Below, piece by piece: positions 23,601 through 38,900 of a stretch of DNA of 64,000 bases. Position 1 is the stretch's first letter, and each line of letters opens with the position of its first letter. The notes under the pieces are model-generated. The model saw only the letters and a program-made list of their open reading frames with translations. It was not told the DNA's origin and did not search any database. The stretch covers positions 893,727-957,726 of the forward strand of contig WBMV01005958.1 of assembly GCA_013396655.1 (NCBI GenBank), given 5' to 3'. This DNA comes from Campylorhamphus procurvoides. Its lineage: Eukaryota > Chordata > Aves > Passeriformes > Dendrocolaptidae. The translations under genes and the position numbers were made by a program.

Positions 23601-26600
23601 TAGGCATTAGGAGAGCATGGGGAAGTGCCTGTAAGAATAGCATCATGCAAGTTCAGTGCTGTGCTAGACCATGCTCTCCTCAGCCACAGCCAAACATCTC
23701 AATGGGCTTTCAGTTTTTGACAGACAGGATCCAACATGAGCATCTCCAAGCCAAGGCTCTGCCTTCCCTGTTGGTAAAAGTAAGAACAATCCACGCATGT
23801 TGTCCCTTACAACCACGGAATTGCTCTGCCCACAGCAAGGACTCACCACTCGAATCAGAGTTGACCCGTGCCCTCCTGTCAGCAGGCAGAAGCCTTTTAA
23901 TGAAATGAGTGATTTTTCCTTCTTTTAATCTGTAACTTCCAGTGTTGCTTTTTCATATGTGGAAGGCTCTAATTCAGCCCCCAGATCATTTGTCTTTAAG
24001 CTCATCCTATTTCAGAATAAAAGCAAAAGTCTGGTGCTTCAAACTGGTGAGAAACAATCCTGCCTGCCCTGATTTTCACTGTTTCAGATTTACAAAGAGT
24101 TTTATGGAGGAAATCTGTGCTCTCTGGTGCCTGAAGAAGCTTTCTTGCTTAATTGACGTTGTACAGCTGAAGCAAATGCTAGTTGTTTCTGTTTATATTT
24201 TTTCCTGCCTAAAAGTCTAAATTCCAGTCTTGTCTATTCTCTTCTTATTCTTCCCCCCAGATGATTATCTATAAAGAGTTAGCTCTTCATGAACTGTTAG
24301 CTTTCTAACACAAGAAGCATTTCCTAATGAAGCCTATTTAACTAAGAGGGATGGAATTTTCATTCAGCCCCTTGGTTTGGTCACTAGATAGTTAACTCCA
24401 GAAATCTGGAAAAGGATTCTCTATGACAATGTCTTGAGCCAAGAGCTGAGAAAGTCCCTTGGAAACCTGAGTCATCCAAGGAGACCTCTTGTAGAGAAGA
24501 AGAGGGACTGATGAAAGACAGTGTTCTTCATAGTTCTAAGGTAAAGGACAAGCAGGGAGAAATTCTTTCTGGCAAGACACACAAAGGTGAGACTTCGCTT
24601 TTGGACATTTTGCTGATGTGGCCGTTCAGAACTGATGAAGTTGTGAGCTGAAATTAAAAGCAGACTTGAAATTCTATCTGGATGAGAAGTAGTGATCACA
24701 GGCAAGCCTAGCAAAAAAAATCTGGAAGTTATTAAATCCAGTTCTTTGGGGTTTTAATGAACTCTCTGCTAGACGCAAGACTAGGGCCCAACAGGCAGCA
24801 CATTGTATACTGCACACACACCTTTTTGAGGATGGGGCTCAAATAGAGAGAGGGAAACCACCACTTACTCTGAAATATTCAGTAGTGGCCACTGACAATG
24901 CCAGGAAGCAGCCCTGGATTACAAGTATTACTGAGTAAGACAATATCACTGTATTTGCAATTATTAAAAAAGAAAAGCAGTATCCTTTCTTGATACATGA
25001 AATATTTTGTCTTTCGTTCAGTTACACAATTTCAGAAATCAAGAAGACCAACAATCTGATGCCTTTGGCAAGAGAAGGAGTTGGAGATCAACTGCTCAAG
25101 TCTCAACATCAGTTTACAAAAACTCTACCTTCTGCATCTCCTTGCAGAGTGACAGGCATGACAGTCTGCCTGGAAGGAAACAGAATATAATGCTATTCAT
25201 ACAGCTGCAGAAGAGCCTGCCATGACAGTGTTTCACTAATGAGATGAACAGACTAGAAGACCAATGTATTATATAAAATTCAGCAAAATATTTGCTTTAT
25301 TTAAATACTGTGTGAACCTGGAAAGGGAGATGGGGTGGGGTGTTGTTCAGGGCCATTATAGCACCTGAAAGTCCAATTCATGGCAATGTTAGCACCCACA
25401 AACATAAATATAGTTTACATTGAAGAGATCCCCAGGCATTTCAGCTCAGCTATGTACAGCTGTGGACACTCGTGACATGAGAATCACAGGCAGAGATGCA
25501 GTTTTTGACCCAGAAAACACTCCAAAGCAAGGTATTTTTTAAGCATCCCTCTTGAATTGTAGGTAAAATTACACTACTTGTAAATACTTTTGAGAACAAA
25601 AAAGTTATGGCCTATAACATTATCATTAGTCATCTTCCTGGGAGGGCCCGCACTTGGACACGTAAATCCTGATGTGGAGCTGGTGTCTGGTACCACAGAT
25701 CATCTCCTGTAAAACGGCTGCTGTGGGGAAGAGAAAATGCTCTGAAACTTGTGGAGGTAGAAAACTGAGTCACATAAAGCAGAGGAAGGTGAAGGGTGAC
25801 TTAAAACACAACTTCCTCCCAATTCTTTACCCCCTCCAACCTGCACACCTGTGTCTTAGTCAAATGCACCTGTGGGAGTTTGTTCAACTTTGTATCAACT
25901 TATTTAGGTTCAGATCCCAAATTGGTGGATTGATTTGCAGGAGTGCTGAATACACAGATGCTCTTACCAATAATTTAAAAGAAGCCAGAGAGATTTCAGC
26001 TCTTTGGAAAACAATGTTACCTAAGCTTTAACTTTACTAATTCTTCAGCAGCAGATCACTGCAAGTTATACAACAGAACAGGTAGAGAAGTACCTCTTGG
26101 TTCTCAGATTTTAAGCTCCTGCTCTTTCATTTTTGTCTAAGGCCAAAAGCACAAGCTGTGGGAATACTACAAGAAACACTTACAGATGGACTGATTCTCT
26201 CCAGGTGGGACTGAAATAGCAGAATGTCTGCAGTTTGTACCCCTGCAGATCAAAGGTCTTTACCTCCAGTCAGGACTGATCATTCATGAAGAACAACACA
26301 GGAACACTGGCATAGATACTTTCCTGAATTTACTTGCAACAAGATGATTTTAAAGCCATGTTTCTTGTCTGTGTCATGCTCCTGAAAATATGCTGCATGT
26401 CAGACAAACTCACAAAGGCTTGCTCTTCTTTTAGCAGCAGTGAAAAAAACCCACAAAAGCCACAAAGAAATAATCTTAAAAAGCACAGGCAAACAGCAGG
26501 TACAAAGGTAAAGAAAACTACTGATATTCTGGTGAACATCTGAAGGTAGAGTGAGGCATTTTCCCAGTTTCCCTGCAGGCCTGATGTGGCTGTGTGAATG

Positions 26601-27883
26601 GAACAGGCTGTGCAGAGCTGTGCCAGCCTGGAGTGCCTTGGCACAGAAAGAGCAGACCTGCATCCCTGTCCTGTCCGCAGCCCCGCCGTGTGGGCTGTGA
26701 GATCACACAGCTCAGTGATTCTGCACTACCAGAGCAAGCTTGTGCATCAGACACTGATCAAAGAATGAAAAACCAGACTCAAATATAAGAATGGAAGCAA
26801 GATACCAATCTCCACCTATGAGCTTTCCACAGGCTAATAAATGAAACATCCTCATATTGAAGAAATCGGAGTCAGATGTATCAAACAGTCATCAAGGAAA
26901 TTTTCAAGAGATAGAAAATGCAAATTGAACAGATTACAATGAAAAGCAACCAAGATATACAAGTTTAATAATGTGGAGATATTTGTTCACCATTAGGCTG
27001 TGACCTTTTGGTTTGTCACTTTAAAGGTACACTGAATAAACATTTGAGCCATCTAGTTTTGCTGCAGTATTACTTTAAAAGAAGTAATGAATAGAAGGAT
27101 TATTGGACTAGAGCAATAGGCACATTTATAGACTATTCACAAATGCTGGAGGCTTGAGAATCACAAGGGCTTTTTCTTAATTATCCATGTGCTGTTTTGG
27201 GAATCACAGAAATCTCTTCCATCAGAACTAGCTTGATAGAAAATTAAGTTTTCAACAGAAGTGTTTTGCCATTTGATCAGTCAGCTTTCTGCAGAAATTG
27301 TCTACTGCTATTAAACCAAGCACCTGAAAACTCAAATTGGAAGTGGTTATAATGTAAGAAGTGCACTGGGAGTGAATCCTCAGGTCCTTAAGTGGCTGCA
27401 CTCACCAACCAAACTTTTCTTAGGTGGTGTCATGGCTGTGGTACTTTATATGTCTCTGAATGGACTAAGAAAACCTGAAGTGCAGAGCAGAAGGGAGAAA
27501 GTCTTTAAAAAGCAGTATGACTTTAAAAGCTAAAGAGAAGAAAACCCACTGAGCAAGCAACTGGAGCAGTCTTCATTCCTATTTCCTCACTTTGTCCTCT
27601 CAGCCAGTCACGAGAAAGGCTTGGCAATGCAGGCATTTCCCTGTTATAATTCAGCTCTGCACTCCAAGGCCAAACGGTAGAAGGTTTCAGTCATTCCAGA
27701 TTTGTCTGCATCCCTTTAACTGGCTGTATAGTCTTTTAAGAAAACTTCTTAGCCATGAGCAGATCTGGGTGCACTCAAACCTCTCAGTTCTGCCCCAGAT
27801 CAAACATTTCACCTGAATTAATTGTGGACACAACCCTGGGTAAGCTATGAAGATAAGTGAGAGCCCAAATCCTGTTCACAAAG

Positions 27884-27917
27884 CAAAACAAAACAAAACA
27901 AAACAAAACAAAACAAA
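27884..27917. repeat. (CAAAA)n microsatellite
   Basis: Six perfect CAAAA units plus a partial unit. No adjacent SINE or LINE body was recognised, so it is not evidently a retroposon tail. Confidence 0.95.
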
Positions 27918-30900
27918 CCTCCATGTTGCCCATCCCATATTATTACCCCACAGCAATTCTGCCCCAGGATAGCTCCCCCTTTATCAGGGAAGAGCCTGGT
28001 GCTGTGTGCAAAGCACTTGCTGGGAGTGTTTTAGTAACACCTTCAACTAGTGACGAACTGTGGTTAGTGATAGTTACTGCAGCCACCCAAGTGTTCACCA
28101 CACCTCTATGACACAGATGGTTTTAAGCCATGCAGGAGATACTGAGATCCTGCATCCCCACACATAGTTTGAAAACATCTTGTAATGTTCACAAATACTT
28201 GTGAACAGAAACATTAATTCATACCTGCAAAATAAGGTGAATAGAAGGACAGATAAACCACAGCAAGTTAGGGCAATTCAAGTGTTCCTTTATTAAGGGG
28301 AACACTTTTCACCCACCTTAGGCCATAAGATTGACTAAGTGCAAATTACTTCATTCAACAATAATCACACAAGTAGAATGGCAGGGAAAGAGACTAAACT
28401 TTTAAAAACATAACCCATCTGATATTTGCATGTATAAATATTTGTACCATTTAAAGAACAGTAAAGAACAACTCCACAAGTATTTTTCAAGGTGATGCGA
28501 GAGTGTTTGTATGACCTTTAACAGAGAAGTGTGATGAATTATGCTCATGTTTGTTTAGAATTTGTTCTCTGAGTTATTTGAAAAGAGAATGTTTTGGAAT
28601 GAGTGGAATAATAGGATGCATAAATTAAACCCATCAGGGTAGTACTGAGTTACTTTCAGTTCTCAGAGAGCCAGTTAGCCAGCCAAGGTGAAAAGGCCAT
28701 TAGAAAGTGGAATGCCTCACTGAAACAAGGGGCAAAATGGCTACAGAAGCCTAAACCCTTGGTTTAATTAACAAAGTAGCTTCAAATCCATGTAAGTCAT
28801 CATTCCCAGGTAAGCAACATCAATCCTGGTCCTGTAATTGTTCAGGGAGTGTCTGGGAGCAGGTGGGTTTTCCAGACCCTTGTGCAGAGCCTGAGATGCT
28901 GGACCACTTCTCCATGATGGAGAAAGAAGCGTTAACACCATCCAAAAAATTGGCATAACCAGACACTGCAAATTCTGCTGGACCATTTCAGATTTTGCTA
29001 CTGGTAGTCAAATTATAATGTGGCTAAAATTAATACAAAAAATTGAACATAATTTTGATTGAACTGTGAAACTCACTCATACCAGCAATGACATTGTGCC
29101 AACTTCAGATATGAAATCTCCTTTTATAGACAGGTGTTCAAACAATGAAAGCTCACACATATTTTAGAGTAACACTTCCTCTTCTTTTAAAAATGTCAAT
29201 GAATTAATGATAAGTCGCCACTGAATAGCTCTCCTGGTAAACATTATTATAGATATAATTAATATTAATCATATTAATATAACCATTCACTTACTCAGAG
29301 GAAAAAGCAAATATTTAACATAATGAATGCCTTAAAATGGGTATTTTTATTCAATGACAAAATTGGATAGTATGATATATGCATTATATAAAACATATCC
29401 TTATCAGTGACAATAGATTCAATTTTTCAAATAAAATGGAAGTTTAGCACTGGTCAGTTCCCTCTATCTAAACTGGAGATAACTCTGACAGCTGTGTTCC
29501 AGTACAAGCTAAAATCTTCTGGTTCTTATTTGAGATTGCTTGGTGGGTGAGATTTGACAGTCCAGCCAATTTAGCAGATCATTCATTGGGGCAATTTTCT
29601 TTTAACTTTTTTTAATCCCAAAAATTTATGATCAGCTCAAGAATTCTGTTTTAGACGGCCTAAAGAAAACATAATTCAAACAGATTGAATTCTGTGACTG
29701 TAGTAAATACTTCTGTTTTATTTATAAATAAAACACAGGCTTCAGTGAACACTTTCAGCTCAAGTTTTGGGACTGGTCTTCAAAGGCTACATAACAGGGT
29801 TATTTTTAGATCAAATGTGGACAGCATGAGGATCTAAGTAGTTAATTTGTATTCCCCTGCCTTGACAATCTGCTTCCTTAATCTCTTTCATTTTCTCAAA
29901 GCCATCTGCAAAGCCTCAGTGTCTTTTCTACAGAGGACACTCTGCACAGTGTGTAGTCACTTGAGCCCCTTAAGGAAGGTGTAGCTGTGCAAACAAGAGT
30001 GTACCAGAAAAGGCTCATATCCAAAGATGACTTGAACATTATTAACTCACAAAAAAGGTGGTAATGCACATTTCCCATTAATGAAATTCAGTTAGGAACA
30101 GCAGTTCAGAAAATAAAACTGACATTCAGGAGATCCCTCAGCTCTGAGGCTTTAAAACTGCTATGTTCATAGCACAAAAGTTTTTTTACTTCCTTCACTC
30201 TACAAACAAATCCACTTTCCACTTTCACATTCTTCCCTTGGTCACATTCACTGCTGAAGGTTAATCGTGACTCTTAAGACAACAGGAGATAAATCTGACA
30301 CTTCCTTCAGCTGGAAAAATGTTTAATGCATTAAGGGCACAAAAAATGCTGGTGTCCTTGAGTAAGCAACTGAATGAAGATAAAATAAAGGTCATAGAGA
30401 ATTAAACCAAAACAAATATCTGTCTGTCTGTGCAGAGGCTTAGTGCCCCCTCTGTAGCTACTGTCACTCATTCTTTATAATAAAGAAGTAGGAGGTCAGT
30501 CTGCTGCAGCACAGCCTTGAAACAATTCAGAGATTAAGGTTTTCAAACAGAGGGGGAGACAAAAGGTATATTTTAGTGACAGCAGCACTTGTGATCTAAT
30601 GCCAACATGTAAGCACAAAGAGCAAAGTGAAGCCATCCTGAAGAAGGCATGCAATGTTAGCCATGGGGTGTGACCTTGTTACTTCCTTTTAAACCCAAGC
30701 ACATCATCACTGTCATGTACTAGAGAGTTTAAAAGATATTGTGGTTTTTGGAGGGTTTAGGTGGATTTTTTTAACTTTCACCTCAACAATAAAGGCTTAT
30801 TCATGCTCCTGCCAAACCACGAGGCATGGCAAAAGTTATTTAAATCTGCTCATGGTCAACTCAACCAAAACACTACAGGCAGCACAGAATCAATTTGAAG

Positions 30901-33900
30901 ACAGCAAAGGAGTGGTCTGTCCTGGTGGAGCAGGGACTGTGCAAAGCAGGAACAAAGGCATGTTTGCCACCTTGCAGAGGTTTAGCAGAAGTGATGTCAT
31001 CAGCCTGTGCTGCTCCCTTTCCACGTGACACTCTCTGTGGCACTGTTCACACTGCGAGCTCAGTGGTGTGATGAGTGTTCCCGTGGTTAAACCAGCACAT
31101 GCACGTGAGGTGCGATGCTTGCCTGGTCCAGGATCCAAGGGAGCCTTTGGAGCGGAAAACAGGTGGGGCACAGCACCATCCCTGTGCTCCCTGGCAAGAT
31201 GCAAGGTCCAGAAGATGCAGGTTCTGCTGCTCTGGGCCACAAGCAGAACAGCACACTTTCCAGCCTGCCACTGTCTACCCTGCTCATGGTATTTCAGTGT
31301 GGAGGGGTGGGATTTATCCCCCTGAATCCACACCGTGACACTGGGCCGTACTGGTGGACTTGGCAAATCACACTGAGTGAAATCTCTCTTGGAAATCTCA
31401 CAGGTGGAATTTCAGATGTGCTTCTAGGAATTAGGTGGCACTGCCAGTAGCTGCTTTCTTATATGCACTACCCCTTTCAGTGGGGTCCTCTCTCCCTGCC
31501 AGCACTTACCCAGTCACACATCTCATTATCTTTAAGAGATCCACCTCCCAACACAGATTTTCATAGATTACAACTAAGGTAGTTCGTGTTTATTTTCTCA
31601 ATTACATTACAGGACGTTTTTTTCTCATGTTGAAGAAAATTAATGTGGAGAAAATTTGAAATAAATGCAAATAATGGCATTTCTTATGTTTGTACAAAAA
31701 GCCCTAAGCCTTTTAAATGCAATTTGCAATGAAAGGAGTCAAAATGATTTTGAACTCTTTAGAAAAAAACCATCTCAAATTATAAAGGTGATTGAAAAGA
31801 AATTACATCCTGGCTACAGGTAAATTATATTACAGACAGCTAGTTGTTCAACAGGAACACTTTGGACTGTGATACACATCAAAACAAATCTAATTACCCC
31901 TAAAAATCAGAGAATCTGTAAGTTTACCTAAAAAACAGGAAATGAGCTTTTAATTGTTTCCACCACAGACACAAAAGAAAGACACTGATTAACTTAGAGG
32001 GCTCAAGAGAGGTAATTATTTTGCAGCAGATGCATCTGTAAGAGCAATTCTGTGACAGCTCCAGATTTAATCTGCCTTTGTTTTATGAAGGCCATCTGCA
32101 CAAGTTACTTTTTTTTTCCCTCAGATTTTAGGTTTTGAGATGAACTCTGCTCAGACAGAATGCAAAACTCAATTACAGCCCAGTATCAGGACCTCCTGAT
32201 GTCAAAGACACAGAGACCAAGTGTAATGAAAGGCCTCTAGCTGAAAACAGTTTAATTTCCTTTAGAAAAACCCCAAAACACTCTCCAGCTTTGTAAAAAT
32301 ATTAAAAATATTATGAAAACAGATGAACAGATTACAACAGGCTACTGAGTACATATGAAAGGGAGAATATTTGAAAAGTTTTTTGCCAGGAAACAAGCTA
32401 GGAAGTATTTTATTAAAATAGTTTCTTACAGCTAATGTGCTGTTTCATTCTGCAATATTACCCCAAGAGCAGAACATCTAGGTAACAATATTCTGTAATA
32501 CTCTAAATCCACAGACTTGAAAAAGTGCTTAGCAAGAGATGCCAACATATCCCCGTATTAACTTTCCCAATGCTGTTTCCTAGACCACTGCTGACTAGAG
32601 CAAGGCTGGAAATCTTTTCCAAGCATCCACACCCACCAGCTCTTATCTGCACTGCATTTAGTGTCTGGACAGATATAAAAAGGGCAGTAGATTAATTTAT
32701 CAACCTCTTCTCCAGGTTAACTAACAGCACCAAGAAGGGGCAGGAACAACTATATTAAAATGTTAATGACTTATCAACAACCAGATATAGTTCTAGATAC
32801 CATTTAAGGCCTGTAAATAGTTTAGCTCTTGCCTAATCAGTTATATTCTGTGACAACATGCACTAATGGCAGCAACCTGTCTGGCAAGACCAAGTATCAC
32901 TCAGATCCATGGTCGTGATTCAACCATGAGGAGAGGAAATAAAGACCAAAAAGTGCTACTTAGCACACCCATCTCTTTGTCCATTTTAGTTCCTCTCACT
33001 GTTGCAACCTTCCTATCAAAGAATACTGCCACACATAAGGGGAAATAAAATCCAGAGGAACATATTAGTTCCTCAGAGACAAAACAACTGTTATCAGATT
33101 GGCAATAAACAGCATTTTGCTAAAGGAAAACCCCAGACACGTAACCAGATGTAACAGCCTCCAAAACAGCAGTGAAGCCTGATTATTATTCATGCAATAA
33201 TCAAGTGAGGGACCAAATTCCTGCAACAAGCAAATAACTTGCTGGCTGAGAAAAGCTATGGAGGTCTGTTTGAGAGGTGAGGAGAGAGGGAGGGCCCAGT
33301 ACTGCCTGGAAGGGCTTCAAGAAGCTTGGAAGGTTCAGACTAAATACCTTCACCAAAGCTGCTGAACCAAAGCAAGCCCTCTGTCTTCTCTCAAACATGA
33401 CCACCCCACTGTTTTGGGATTATTCTGGTCTTAATATCTGCTCCAAGATCCCACAGGAAATGGTATGAGCAGGATCTTGTGGCATGTAGAATTGTAATAT
33501 TTCTAGAGAGGCCAAACTTTCCTCTAGCAGCAGTAGTACAGCTCTGTGATAATGCATTTCTTTCCATGGCTTAGCTGTAAAGGGCATTTGGCTAAGTTTG
33601 ATCACTACATATCCATTTAGTACCAGTTTAAAAAGGCAAATTCTGGTTGTAGTGTGCAGCTGAGAAAAGGTAAACTGGCAGGACAGATTCCTGCCAGATC
33701 CTCTCTGAAGGATTTCCTTCTGAAATCACCTTAGAAGTGGCTAAAGTGGTTGGTTTGTTTACTTAGGATGAGGATTGATGTGGAAACCACCAGTATAATT
33801 CCAGAAAGCACTGGCTGCAATGCTTCAACACAAGCACAATTGACATTGGCATCTAGAAAAAGCACAGGTTTTGTTCTATGCTAGAGGGAGGAAGATTTTG

Positions 33901-34672
33901 GCAAACTAAGGATGTAACAAAGCAGGTTACTAGACTGAAGAATTAAAACCAGTCATATGCACTTTTTAAAGATGGATTACCACCTGAAAGATGCAATTAG
34001 ATTTTATACCCCCTTATTCTATGATCACTTCTTCAGCATGCTGTAGAGACAGCAGTCAACTAACCCAGAACAGAACATGAAGATTCATCTACAAATATTT
34101 TATTGCCAGGTATTGTCAATACAAGAGAAATCATGAAGAATTTAAGTGAGTGAATATTTTGTGCATGTGTATGGGAATAACACAGGCAAAACCAGCATTT
34201 TGTTTGCTGTGTGAAGAACCCCATTTTCCAACAGCGCATGTTCACCCTCCTTCACCACATGGTCTAACTCATCCTGGTGGGTATGCATTTCACACTTGCT
34301 AATTACAGAGCATGATGCTTATGCTCTGAACACCAGATCCAATTATCAACTTCATTTTTGCTTTTAATCTTCTGCAAAAGAATGATTCGTCTCCTTTCTC
34401 TTGAAATAAAATAAATCACAGCTAGACCTTCATCAGAAATAAATCACTTTCTCCGTTAACTATCAGTGGATTGTTGAAAGCTAATTGCAATATGAGATTT
34501 CTTAACAATGCAAATGCATTCCCCTTTATAGTCCATGATTCCTGGGCTAAAGAACACTAATATTTCCTTCCATTCAATCCAACACGGGAATAAAACCTGC
34601 TGGTGCAAACCCAGGGTCTCACTCACTGTAGCTGACTCCACTTCTGGAATGCTGTCACAGGCTCTGCAGATG

Positions 34673-34675
<3 letters not shown>

Positions 34676-34707
<32 letters not shown>
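34676..34707. repeat. (CA)16 microsatellite
   Basis: Sixteen uninterrupted CA units within the SHLD1 intron, likely length-polymorphic. Confidence 0.97.
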
Positions 34708-34709
<2 letters not shown>

Positions 34710-35799
34710 TGCTATTAGGCAAGTGCCTCATATAAAATAATAATTAGCAGCAATAACAAACATCCTACCACAAAGCACTGGTGCAGCATGAAATGGATCT
34801 TCTCAAGTTATTTTATTTTGCAACTTCTACTGCCTTCATTATATTTTAATTAAGACTGCATCAGGAGAAAAATTAACCTAGAAATAACCTCATTAGACAT
34901 CCAGAGAAGCAGCAATGTAGAGCAATGTTAAATTCAGCTGGGATTGCAGATGGCAGCTCTGTAAATCAGGTTCTGCTTCAATTCAGCACTTCAGCAGAAA
35001 GTTCACCCCTGCAAGAAATTGCTACTGAAATATAAGATATCATGAAACAGATCCCGCTTGTGCTGCACCATGACCAGGAGTAGGGACGATATATTTCTCT
35101 GCAATCATTATAGATAATAACTACCCAAATCATTGAATTTAAAATAAGTTTGTACCACGAATACAGAAGGACTTGGGCAAGGCACCAGGTCAGCATATTA
35201 AGGATGAGTATTCCTTAAGTCAGTACAAGCTACTGTATTTTTGATGTATGCTATCTGTGGGTTACTCTTTAGCAACATAAAATACCACTGTAAAATTTTC
35301 TCATACACAAATATAATCTAAGATGTGAATCCAAAAAAAGTTTGTCCCCTCCTCCAACTCGGCACTGCCTGCTTCTCTATTCCAACAGTCCCCTTCTGCT
35401 TTTGGGCATGTTATCCAAGGATTTGTTCTCAACTAACAATTCTTAAGAGGTACAGACCAGTGAAGGCAACAGTTGTACATATTAAAGCACTGGTATCAGC
35501 TTCGCCGTCTGCAGAATGGGAATACTTTTCTCTAAAGGGGAAAGGAAGGAGGTGCCAGGCAGGATCACATCAGAAGTGCACCCAGTCTAGCACATCCCCT
35601 CCACCTGTGGTCTGTTCTGGGGGACACTGTTGTAATGGGGATCTGACAGGTGTGATCTGACACTTGGAATTAGACAGTGATTAGCACAAGCCTTGAAACA
35701 CCATCCTGTGTATTCAATACCTCAGCAACATTTGTATCAGCAAGAAGTATTGACTTAGCTTGCTCTTACTATCCAAATCAGTGAGTAGTTCCCTTTCTT

Positions 35800-35930
35800 G
35801 ATACTGCTGAGCTCCTGGCCTCAATGATTTCCTGTTGCACTGAGTTTTATAATCTAATTACCTGCTGTGTAAAAAGTGCTTCCTTTTGATTCTACTACCT
35901 TTCTATTTCCTTGTCTTCCAATACACACAG
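35800..35930 (-). mobile_element. Ancient CR1/L3-like LINE remnant
   Basis: The plus strand reads GCTGTGTAAAAAGTGCTTCC, then CTTGTCTTCC. This resembles, in reverse complement, the 3' region of very old amniote CR1/L3-type LINEs, where a block about failure to form introns of proline-rich text (GTGTGAAGAAGTACTTCC) is typical. Divergence is high and both ends are uncertain. Confidence 0.4.
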
Positions 35931-38900
35931 AACCAACAGATTCCTATAAAGATCATTACAGTTTTGTGGATTTAAATTTAATTAAAAAAGAGAAAAAAAA
36001 TATTGCATAATTCTTTGAGATAGAAGCACACATATAAAACAAGACCACTAGAAGTACCAAAACCTCCATTTATCTAGAAGACATTACAGAGTACTTACCT
36101 GGTGTTTTTACCCTTTTCTTGTTCTTTTTGTCTTATCTTTTCAGATTAAATAACAAATAAACAAGCTAAAAAAACAACAATAAAACATATATTCACAAGA
36201 CCTTCACCAAAACAACCCAAAAACCCAAAACTTTGCCTCTTGGGCATCACAGTCTGTACAAAGCTGGGACTGCCTTTAGTGTTAACACACATCACATTAT
36301 TACTCAGACACGTATAAAACAGTCAGTAGGTCCTTATGGAAGGCAAGAATGCAAAGGGCTTACTTTCTCAACAAAAACAAATAATTTTTGGAATAAAAAA
36401 ATGCCTGCAACATAGGCAGTGCTATGTTTATAAAATACAGTCCATTTCCAAAACTCAAGCTGCCACTTGCTTCCACCTCTACCCAGAATGAACATAAACA
36501 GAGCATAGCTAGAAATCCCTCAACAGGCTGAAAAGAACAGCGAGCAGCACAAAGCACAAAATACTGTCATTTGCTTGCCAGTAGGGAAACTGGCAATAAA
36601 TAACCAGCTGCCTGCTACCCTTCACATATACATCCTGAGCGTGGGGGCTCGCTGTAATCACAGAAGCACTGCTCATCCTGACAGCATTCCATCTGTCTGT
36701 GCAGGGGATTTTATAGGAATATACATGTGCATGCGTCAGCCAAGAGGCTCAGCTACTAGGAAATCTACAGCACACAACACAAAGAAGGAAGGAGGGTGGA
36801 GGGTTGTTAAACTCATGAAATGAAGGCAGAAATCAGACACAGGAGGGCTCCAGGACAAAACTTCATGTACCAGAACCCACACTGAATCACTGGCCTGTGT
36901 TGTATTGTTAAAAAAATGCTGTGGATGACGGAGTGTGCTGTATTTTATACTTGCAGTCTGCTACTAAAGGGTGATGAGTCACTATTTTTTATGCTTTTAT
37001 GCTGCAGCCTCATCAGCTGCACACCAGTGAGCTCACTGAAGTAAACCAGAGAAAGAGGCAAAAAAAATATTCAGAGGCCTGAATTAAGACACGTAGAGAA
37101 CTGGTTTAGATTCAGTGCCAGATGCCCGACAGGTAAGTGGTGATAGAAGTCTGAGCTGTGAGGTTTAGAAATATTTCAGCTGGACTCAATCTATGTGGTG
37201 TGGTACAAGCCAGATGTTACAGAGGGGAAGCAAGGAGACATTGAGAGCAGCATGTGAATGTAAAGGCAGGGACTAAATAACTACACACAAACACAGGAAA
37301 ACACTCCACAGTGATCCCCACAATCCTGGGATTAATCCAGGCAATGTCACTGCAGAAAGAAAGGACTTCCAGTCCAGATGGCAATGGCTGTCCAAGCAGC
37401 AGTGGTATGTCCTAAGTTGTCAACACAGCTATGGAGCATCCCCTGCAACACTCCAGGCACTGGATCCACCCTAAGTGGGACCCACCCACTCATGCACATG
37501 AAACAAAGGCATCCCTGCCCACGGCCTTCTGTTCATCTTACATCAAATCTGCCACAGCAAAATTGGGTAGGAACAATTTTGCATCCTCTCACAGCAGTCA
37601 GTCTGTGACTGCTTGCTTGCTTGCTGGGAGCACAGCAAGAAATCCAGCTTCTCATTTCAACAGCACCAGTATAACTTTTTTGTCCTCCTCCATGCCACTG
37701 GGCACTGAGGATTCCCCAAAATGTGTTTTTCTGTTGCCAGTTCACAGCAGCACCTAAAGAAGCTGCAAAGACAGGGAATAAATTCAGAAGCAATAAGAGA
37801 CCACAGCAATCAGGGCAGAGGTATCTTGTTTTCTGTTGCAGCACTTCAACAGCTGCCAGTGTGGAGCCTCTTAGGTCCAATAAACTCTAGATGATTTTTC
37901 TACCACAAAGTCCCACTCTACATCCGAAAAAACATTTGAATGTCAGACGGATAAGTGTAGTGAAAGCTTCTCAGGGAAAACAAAAAAGTCAGGCTGTGTA
38001 TAAAGGCTTGTTGGTGTAAAAGATGCCCCAAAATTAGGACTCTGAGGCTCCTCCAGGGTGTGTTGTGTATCAGGAGAGGTGAATCTGATAAAATACGAGA
38101 CAAACCCCATACATTTAGAATCAGACCAGGAGGAAAAAAAGTACAAATCTTGCTAATAGAGTAATGAAGGAACATCCCTCATTACTGTACAAATACTGTA
38201 CTGCTTAGGCCACATAGGTACTTCATACAGGCTCATATCCTTCACCTCAGTGACACTCAGAAACACTCGAGCAATACCAATATTTCAGCACACAGTGCTC
38301 TGGCACACGGTGCTTCTGTAAGATACCCCTGCAAACTGGCAATAAAAGAACATTTCCTGAATATTTATTTAAGCTCCAGGGGGCTGTTTTCAGCAGTAAC
38401 TATGACAAATTACATAAAAGCACTGTTAGAATAGGAAGAACACGCTCCCATAGACACACTCCAACATGTGACATGATGCAAACAACTGTCTTTCCATGGA
38501 CTGAGCCAGAGGGCAAAGCTTCTCAGGGCAGGCAGCGATGCTTAGGGCAGGACAGGTGAAACATGAGGCCACCAAAGGCATACACTCGAGAAAATGAGGC
38601 AGAAATGGAGGCCACTGACAGCAAACCAGCATATTTAGAAGAACTAACACAAAAACAAGAGTTTTTAAAGAGACCTGAGGAGTGACATTTCTTATTTAAG
38701 CGGTATAAGAGCATCAAATCAGCTTCTAAACTACAAACACTGTTCCCAACTTGACTGAAGGTGATGTGCCCAGAGCACCTGAATAAATGTGTGAGGCTCA
38801 GAGTTTATTGGAAGCTCTGTAACACTGTTTACCTGGGTTCCCTGCCTTGAGTATAGCTGCACTTCAGGCCAATGCAACTGTACTGCTTCCCAAAATGCTT

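Noticed and set aside
30890..31366. A 158-codon minus-strand frame
   Set aside because: It competes with several plus-strand frames of similar size, has no recognisable domain and no convincing splice sites.
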